Below, piece by piece: positions 60,165 to 64,000 of a stretch of 64,000 nucleotides of DNA. This stretch comes from Candidatus Bathyarchaeota archaeon (lineage in GTDB: Archaea; Thermoproteota; Bathyarchaeia; TCS64). The DNA is taken from the NCBI GenBank assembly GCA_026014815.1, contig JAOZHP010000151.1, forward strand, positions 123,458-187,457, read 5' to 3'. Numbering within the stretch: the first letter of the stretch is position 1; each line of letters opens with the position of its first letter. Under the pieces are notes generated by a model, which saw only the letters and a list, made by a program, of their open reading frames with translations, was not told where the DNA came from and ran no database searches. The position numbers and the translations under genes are program-made.

Positions 60165-60740
60165 CTAGTTTGGAACCGCGAGGAGCTCGCTCTTCCTGAC
60201 GCCTACATGCCTTAACGCGGTCACGTTCTTGGCTTGATTGTAGACATCCGACGCTAGCTTGCCTAGCACCATCTCGTGGGCCAGCTGGTCGAAAGTCAGG
60301 TTCTCCGCCTTGTCCTCAACGATCTCCTGCATGATCTTCCTAATGATGACCTCTTTACTGGTCTGGATGCGTCTCTGCGTCATCGCGGTGACTACGATCT
60401 TGACCCTGTACCCGTCCTTGGTGAAGATTCTGAAGAATCCGTCCACCTTCGTGCTGCGTCTACGCACTAGGCTTCTTAGATAGTCTCGGAGGTATTCGTG
60501 TCCCTTGAAGACGGTTCGGGCTGTGTGGCCCTCCAGCTCGTCCACCTGGAAGTACATCTTCATGTATTCTTGGCTGAAGTCGCCGGTTATCGCTGCGAGT
60601 GTGGTCTCGAACACCCTTCCCATGACCTTGTCGGGGTTGTCGCTGGGGGTCTCACCTACCTTGGTCTCGCCGAAGTATCTGGGGAGAATGATGTCGTACC
60701 ATTCTTTTCTCCGCCACTTGTCCCTTACTGCCCTGGACAC
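60165..60740 (-). CDS. rps3ae: Small ribosomal subunit protein eS1 (S3Ae)
   Basis: Archaeal/eukaryotic S3a protein. VRDKWRRKEWYDIILPRYFG is the conserved N-terminus, then GRVFETTLAAITGDFSQEY, VFKGHEYLRDYLRSLVRRRSTKVD and IQEIVEDKAENLTFDQLAHEMVLGKLA-like sequence. The start I choose is GTG 60740 (MSRAVRDK), because AAGGAGA lies about 9 bases upstream and the TATA box at 60786-60793 puts the transcript start near 60762. From there the protein has 191 residues. The frame remains open to 60905, but that part would be upstream of the transcript start and has no ribosomal similarity. Confidence 0.92.
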   Translation of the reverse strand: MSRAVRDKWRRKEWYDIILPRYFGETKVGETPSDNPDKVMGRVFETTLAAITGDFSQEYMKMYFQVDELEGHTARTVFKGHEYLRDYLRSLVRRRSTKVDGFFRIFTKDGYRVKIVVTAMTQRRIQTSKEVIIRKIMQEIVEDKAENLTFDQLAHEMVLGKLASDVYNQAKNVTALRHVGVRKSELLAVPN

Positions 60741-60785
60741 TCTTTGTTTTCTCCTTAACTCAGTGTACCTGCAATGCTGCCCAAC

Positions 60786-60793
60786 AATATATA
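60786..60793 (-). promoter_or_regulatory. TATA-like box for eS1
   Basis: TATATATT on the minus strand lies about 50 bases before the GTG at 60740. It yields a leader of roughly 20 bases that contains AAGGAGA. Confidence 0.5.
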
Positions 60794-60905
60794 GGTTTTG
60801 ACGGGAGTAGCCGAGGCTGGAATCAATGGTATCTTCTATGATGCAGCTTCGGATTTGGAGCAACAGGTTGAATAACCTGTGCCAGTTATTTTTCCCGGAA
60901 TTCAA

Positions 60906-61259
60906 ATGATGTTGACTATTATCGTGAATGACGCGCCTTATGGTATCGAGAAGCCGTGGAACGCGTTAAGGCTCGCATCCACCAGTGTTTCAACTGACAT
61001 TGGCATGAAGGTGAGTTTTTTCCTTATGGGTGACAGCGTGGTGGCTGCGAATAAGGGTCAAAAGACTCCGGATGGCTACTATAACATGGAGAAAATGCTT
61101 CAAAGCCTCGTCTCCAAGGGAGTCGAGGTTAAGGTCTGCGGTGCCTGTATCGACGCGAGGGGGCTGGTAGGGTCTGACTTAGTTGAGGGGGTGGAGCGTG
61201 GCTCAATGAAGATACTGGCTACATGGATCAAGGAAAGCGACAAAGTCGTATCCTTCTAG
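60906..61259 (+). CDS. DsrE-family sulfur-handling protein
   Basis: Small Rossmann-type protein of 117 residues, start ATG 60906 (or 60909). It begins MLTIIVNDAPYGIEKPWNALRLA, a typical DsrE start, and has VSFFLMGDSVVAANKGQ and VKVCGACIDARGLVG with two Cys (one at the DsrE active position). The DsrE family stores or transfers persulfide sulfur between TusA, DsrEFH and reductases. Rhodanese and TusA genes lie 0.5-1.2 kb downstream. The window has no dsrAB or other sulfite reductase. Confidence 0.85.
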   Translation: MMLTIIVNDAPYGIEKPWNALRLASTSVSTDIGMKVSFFLMGDSVVAANKGQKTPDGYYNMEKMLQSLVSKGVEVKVCGACIDARGLVGSDLVEGVERGSMKILATWIKESDKVVSF

Positions 61260-61740
61260 ATCTTGAGATGTTATTCGCAGGTACTTGGCTAATAAAAAAG
61301 AGGTTGGGGGTTAAAATTCCTCCCTAGTCCATCATTCCGCTTCAAGTAACCTGTAATATTGAGAAAAAAAATTTCTTTATTTATCCACGGGGAGTTACGG
61401 AATATGGGGTTCCTGTGTTCAGGCATAACTGGTTACTGTGATGCTAGCGATGGTGCGTATTGTATATCAATCATTTCTGGATTAGAAGATACTGTGGGTT
61501 GGGTTAGAACTCTACTAGTATTGGAGATGTCTCTCGATACATTTCTTCTTTTTTCTTAATGAAAATGCGCGTGCATCTAACTGGTTTTTGATTGTTTGTT
61601 TATGAGAATATCTAATGCTACTGTTTTCTGGTGAAAACTGTGTTAAAAAGTAAGAATATGATTCCTTGGAACGAATTGATGATATGATTTTTTTTGAGGT
61701 CTAAACATATTTATTATTATTCATATTAGGTTATCAGGGT
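61260..61740. other. AT-rich intergenic gap, no gene seen
   Basis: About 480 bases with a 66-residue frame (61359-61559) that shows no family features. The sequence is distinctly more AT-rich than the rest of the window. TATTTATTATTATTCAT at 61707-61723 may be the promoter of the rhodanese gene. Confidence 0.4.
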
Positions 61741-62169
61741 ATGTCAATACCGAAATATTATCTCAAACCTATGGTAAAATATTGGAAATCCACCTTGAAG
61801 ATGATATTACAATCGGCGTGGCCTGAACGGTTCAGATATGAATGGTCTGAAATTACTGTTGATAATTTATTTGATCGCGTAAATTCTAATCAGCCTCCAC
61901 TATTAATCGACGTTCGATCTCCTGCGGAATTTAATGGAGGTTATGGGCATATTCCAAATGCTAGGTCAATCCCCGTACTGGAATTAGAATCTAATTTCGA
62001 GGATCTTGATTCATTCAAAGAAAAGGAAATAGTGACTATGTGTCCCGGCGGTGGAATGTCTTTGGTCGCCGTTGAAATTTTGGCCAAAGCAGGTTTTACA
62101 GATGTTAAGAGCTTAATAGGGGGCACGGATGAGTGGCACAAAAAAGGGTATCCCACGACTACAGTCTAG
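61741..62169 (+). CDS. Rhodanese-domain sulfurtransferase
   Basis: A single rhodanese domain in a 142-residue protein. LLIDVRSPAEFNGGYGHIPNARSIPV is the first conserved block, and the catalytic loop is VTMCPGGGMSLVAVEIL, with the active Cys and a Gly-rich loop. It ends TDEWHKKGYPTTTV, the usual close of the domain. The first 40 residues are basic and helical with no clear signal. It probably carries persulfide sulfur on the Cys and passes it to the TusA-like protein encoded next to it on the opposite strand. The gene is AT-rich compared with the window. Confidence 0.88.
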   Translation: MSIPKYYLKPMVKYWKSTLKMILQSAWPERFRYEWSEITVDNLFDRVNSNQPPLLIDVRSPAEFNGGYGHIPNARSIPVLELESNFEDLDSFKEKEIVTMCPGGGMSLVAVEILAKAGFTDVKSLIGGTDEWHKKGYPTTTV

Positions 62170-62229
62170 ATTATTATAGATGTTTTAGAACCCCAGTATT
62201 CACATAAATTGTGTCGAAAAATATGCGGT

Positions 62230-62466
62230 TTATTTGAGTTTCTTAACTAGAAATCGGAAATCCTCTGGACCGCGTTCTTCAAAGGATATTAATTCTTGAT
62301 GTGTAGCCGTAGCCCATGTGGGAATATCCTTCTTACTACCAGGATCAGTGGTAAGGATTTCAAGCACTTGATTAATCTTTAATTTTTTAATCGCTTGCAT
62401 AGACTTTACAATAGGCATAGGACAGGAGAGGCCCCGTGCATCCAACGTTTTATGAACTTTAGTCAT
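62230..62466 (-). CDS. TusA-family sulfur carrier
   Basis: Small protein of 78 residues from the ATG at 62466. KTLDARGLSCPMPIVKSM contains the CPxP motif whose Cys carries the persulfide. The rest, with VLEILTTDPGSKKDIPTWATA, has the TusA/SirA fold. An upstream GTG at 62478 is in frame. It is convergent with the rhodanese gene and only 60 bases away, so donor and carrier are neighbours. The destination (tRNA thiolation, cofactor or dissimilatory pathway) is open. Confidence 0.88.
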   Translation of the reverse strand: MTKVHKTLDARGLSCPMPIVKSMQAIKKLKINQVLEILTTDPGSKKDIPTWATATHQELISFEERGPEDFRFLVKKLK

Positions 62467-62801
62467 TTTGTGTAACACCTTTTAATTCTAGAACCTCCGG
62501 TGGTCCGTATTTTGTATAGACAATTGCTTTCATAAGTCTAACCTTCCTGCGCGCGCTGTACCTTGGTGTTTTCACACGTTCTGATTTTGTCTTGTTTTAG
62601 ACATTTTGCGCACGCGTAATATACCACCGAAGATTTTTCCGTCTTCCTCTAATCTGTGCTTCCAAGCATTTCTTGAATTCCCATGATTGTGAACTTTTTC
62701 CATTTTTACTTTCACGAATAATGACTCGAATATTCTTGTTATTAAAACTCCTTGGAATCTAATGATAGTATTATACAATCAAAGGGAAAAGTACCATTGA
62801 A
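62467..62801. other. AT-rich intergenic gap with no supported gene
   Basis: A minus-strand frame (62572-62778, 68 residues, basic and Asn-rich) is open here, but I find no family feature or ribosome site, so it is not called. No RNA gene, repeat or terminator stem is visible in this stretch. Confidence 0.35.
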
Positions 62802-62906
62802 ATGTTACAAGGTCCGGACATGGAAAAGCTGTGCAGCCTATTTTTTGAGTTGTCAAATGAGGACCGTCTCAGCATTATTCTGAAATTAATGGATAATTTT
62901 TTATAA
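62802..62906 (+). pseudogene. Truncated N-terminus of an archaeal winged-helix regulator
   Basis: The frame from ATG 62802 reads MLQGPDMEKLCSLFFELSNE and then DRLSIILKLMDNFL before TAA at 62904-62906. This is the first helix pair of an archaeal regulator family (MEKLC..LFELSNEDRL..I), which normally goes on into a winged HTH of several hundred residues. The rest is absent from all frames downstream, so this is probably a remnant. A true short protein cannot be excluded. Confidence 0.5.
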
Positions 62907-62918
62907 GCCTTTCATCTA

Positions 62919-62943
62919 AATATTTATATATTAATATATTATG
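62919..62943 (+). promoter_or_regulatory. AT-rich promoter-like tract before the permease
   Basis: An almost pure A/T stretch containing TATTTATATATTAATATATT lies about 100 bases before the permease start. It ends the regulator remnant region and is the best candidate promoter for the permease. Confidence 0.35.
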
Positions 62944-63047
62944 ATACATCCGTTGTAGTCCGAGAGAAGGCAACTAGTCCTCCCTGCACGGACAGACAAA
63001 CACATGAATCAAGGTGAAGAAACACGGTAACAGAACTCATCAACCAG

Positions 63048-64000
63048 ATGCTTATCTCAGGGATCGAAACCCTCGTGGAATACCTGACGGCCCACGTCCT
63101 CCTCTGCCTAATCCCCGCGTTCTTCCTATCCGGCGCGTTCAACGCCCTGATACCGACAGCGACTATATTCAAATACATGGGCGACAGCGGCAACAACTCC
63201 AAGAAGGGCATAGCCTACATCTTCGCGGCCACCAGTGGCCTAATCATCGAGGTATGTAGCTGCACCATACTACCCCTATTCGCCGGCATATGGAAGAAAG
63301 GAGCAGGATTCGGTCCCGCCATAGCGTTCCTGTTCGCAGGGCCAGGCATCACTCTTCTATCGACACCGCTGACCGTCAGCGTACTCGGGACGAGGTTCGC
63401 GTTGATCAAGCTCGGGTTATCAATCATAATGGCGATCGCCATCGGTATCGCCATGGAGCTATCCTTCAAGGACACCATTAACCCTGAGTCCCGAACAGGA
63501 TTCACTCTAGCAGGAGCCGATGCATCAGGAGACAGGTCAACAACGCAGTCCCTCATGTTCTTCACTGCTTTAACGTTCGTTATGATAGCTGGAACCGCTC
63601 CCCTTGACTTGACACTCAAACTGGTGGTAATCGGTGCATTCTCCCTGCTGACGACATATCTCGCGCACAGGTACTACACCGGGGAGGAGGTGCGCAGCTG
63701 GCTCGAAGAGACCTACATGTTCATGAAGATGATCTTCCCGGTCCTCCTGATAGGCGTCTTCGCCTCAGGGCTGCTGAAACCCCTAGTGCCGGAGGCATTC
63801 ATCGCCAGCATAACCGGGCAGAACACTTTACTGGCCAACACTATAGCAGCGTTATTCGGGACGGTCGCGTATTTCCCGACCCTTGTCGAGGTCCCGGTAG
63901 CCAAAATGTTCCTTGAGCTGGGGATGCATCAGGGGCCATTGATGAGCTACCTGCTGGTGGACCCCGGAGTCTCTCTGCAGACCTTGCTTGTCGTTAACAC
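63048..64000 (+). CDS. Permease of the DUF318/ArsP family, 3' end outside the window
   Basis: Open to the window's last base: at least 317 residues. About eight hydrophobic helices are seen. EVCSCTILPLFAGIWKKGAG, with CxC and a conserved Pro, and LFAGPGITLLSTPL are hallmarks of the PF03773 permease family (ArsP, SO_0444-type). SFKDTINPESRTGF to about residue 170 is a polar central loop. The second half repeats the pattern with KPLVPEAFIASITG and VAYFPTLVEVPVAKMF. The first ATG is 63048, without a Shine-Dalgarno sequence; GGTGA at 63013-63017 precedes in-frame non-canonical codons, so the start is uncertain. The transported substrate is unknown (organoarsenicals for ArsP). Confidence 0.85.
   Translation, partial: MLISGIETLVEYLTAHVLLCLIPAFFLSGAFNALIPTATIFKYMGDSGNNSKKGIAYIFAATSGLIIEVCSCTILPLFAGIWKKGAGFGPAIAFLFAGPGITLLSTPLTVSVLGTRFALIKLGLSIIMAIAIGIAMELSFKDTINPESRTGFTLAGADASGDRSTTQSLMFFTALTFVMIAGTAPLDLTLKLVVIGAFSLLTTYLAHRYYTGEEVRSWLEETYMFMKMIFPVLLIGVFASGLLKPLVPEAFIASITGQNTLLANTIAALFGTVAYFPTLVEVPVAKMFLELGMHQGPLMSYLLVDPGVSLQTLLVVN

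Noticed and set aside
60741..60905. Upstream extension of eS1
   Set aside because: The TATA box at 60786-60793 and AAGGAGA before GTG 60740 place both transcript and start downstream; the extension has no ribosomal protein similarity.
61300..61340. Possible tRNA T-loop (GGGGGTTAAAATTCCTCC)
   Set aside because: The loop lacks the TTC core and no acceptor or anticodon arms can be folded around it.
61359..61559. 66-residue open frame on the plus strand
   Set aside because: No ribosome site, no family features, and it lies in AT-rich noncoding sequence.
62572..62778. 68-residue minus-strand open frame
   Set aside because: Asn- and Lys-rich sequence without motifs; probably chance in an AT-rich gap.
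1..64000. CRISPR arrays, insertion sequences, integrases or attachment sites
   Set aside because: No short direct repeats with spacers, no transposase or integrase frame, and no flanking repeats around the AT-rich island were seen by eye; a computed repeat search could still find imperfect ones.

Overview
The window comes from an archaeal chromosome. It encodes archaeal/eukaryote-type information machinery (aIF2 gamma, aIF5A with deoxyhypusine synthase, TFB, a family B DNA polymerase, ribosomal proteins eL15 and eS1/S3Ae, an archaeal YchF GTPase). Promoters are TATA-like AT boxes about 25 bases before the start or leader, many genes look leaderless or use TTG/GTG starts, and genes are packed with 4-base overlaps. 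Base composition is balanced except for a few AT-rich stretches. Tungsten enzymes of the aldehyde:ferredoxin oxidoreductase (AOR) family suggest an anaerobic, ferredoxin-based metabolism. A TACK (Bathyarchaeia-like) or Asgard archaeon fits, but the window alone does not decide.

Layout. 0-5.6 kb: the end of an unknown gene, FolC, a pyruvyl-transferase-like/GT4 pair, a GT2 glycosyltransferase and an MscS channel. 5.7-14.2 kb: two tandem copies of a polyferredoxin-AOR pair, an MFS transporter, a MoaD/ThiS-like protein and a third AOR. 14.2-15.9 kb: a CDF metal transporter and an HTH-nuclease protein. 16.0-19.1 kb: a four-gene operon of uncharacterised membrane proteins (DUF6754-like first gene). 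19.2-24.3 kb: tandem amidohydrolases, a membrane-anchored cyclophilin, an HTH-CBS regulator and the deoxyhypusine synthase-aIF5A operon. 24.5-33.3 kb: an RHH protein divergent from TFB, then a minus-strand block with a PD-(D/E)XK-like protein, a divergent PolB with a degenerate exonuclease domain, an AT-rich nuclease island, a D-aminopeptidase with its regulator and a RecA-like protein without a P-loop. 33.3-41.2 kb: VOC protein, radical SAM protein, parvulin, ATP sulfurylase, aIF2 gamma, PIN protein and a P-type Ca2+ ATPase. 41.2-46 kb: DEDDh exonuclease, proton-pumping pyrophosphatase, eL15, and an HTH/membrane pair opposite a secreted Gly-rich protein. 46-56 kb: surface-glycan genes (GT2, UGM-like flavoprotein, GlmU-like, GlmM-like, nucleotidyltransferase) mixed with SerA and YchF, then a two-domain phosphoesterase. 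56-64 kb: an HExxH protein, M20 amidase, MmgE/PrpD protein, eS1, and a sulfur-carrier set (DsrE, rhodanese, TusA) ending in a truncated regulator and a DUF318 permease cut by the window edge.

The most interesting signals are: (i) a possible archaeal translesion 'mutasome' made of PolB with a lost proofreading site, an adjoining PD-(D/E)XK protein and a nearby inactivated RecA; (ii) aIF2 gamma and TFB, which both lack any canonical start codon and appear to begin at ATC and ATT after strong Shine-Dalgarno sequences; (iii) the orphan four-gene membrane operon; and (iv) the AT-rich nuclease island, a likely recent acquisition and possible defence gene.
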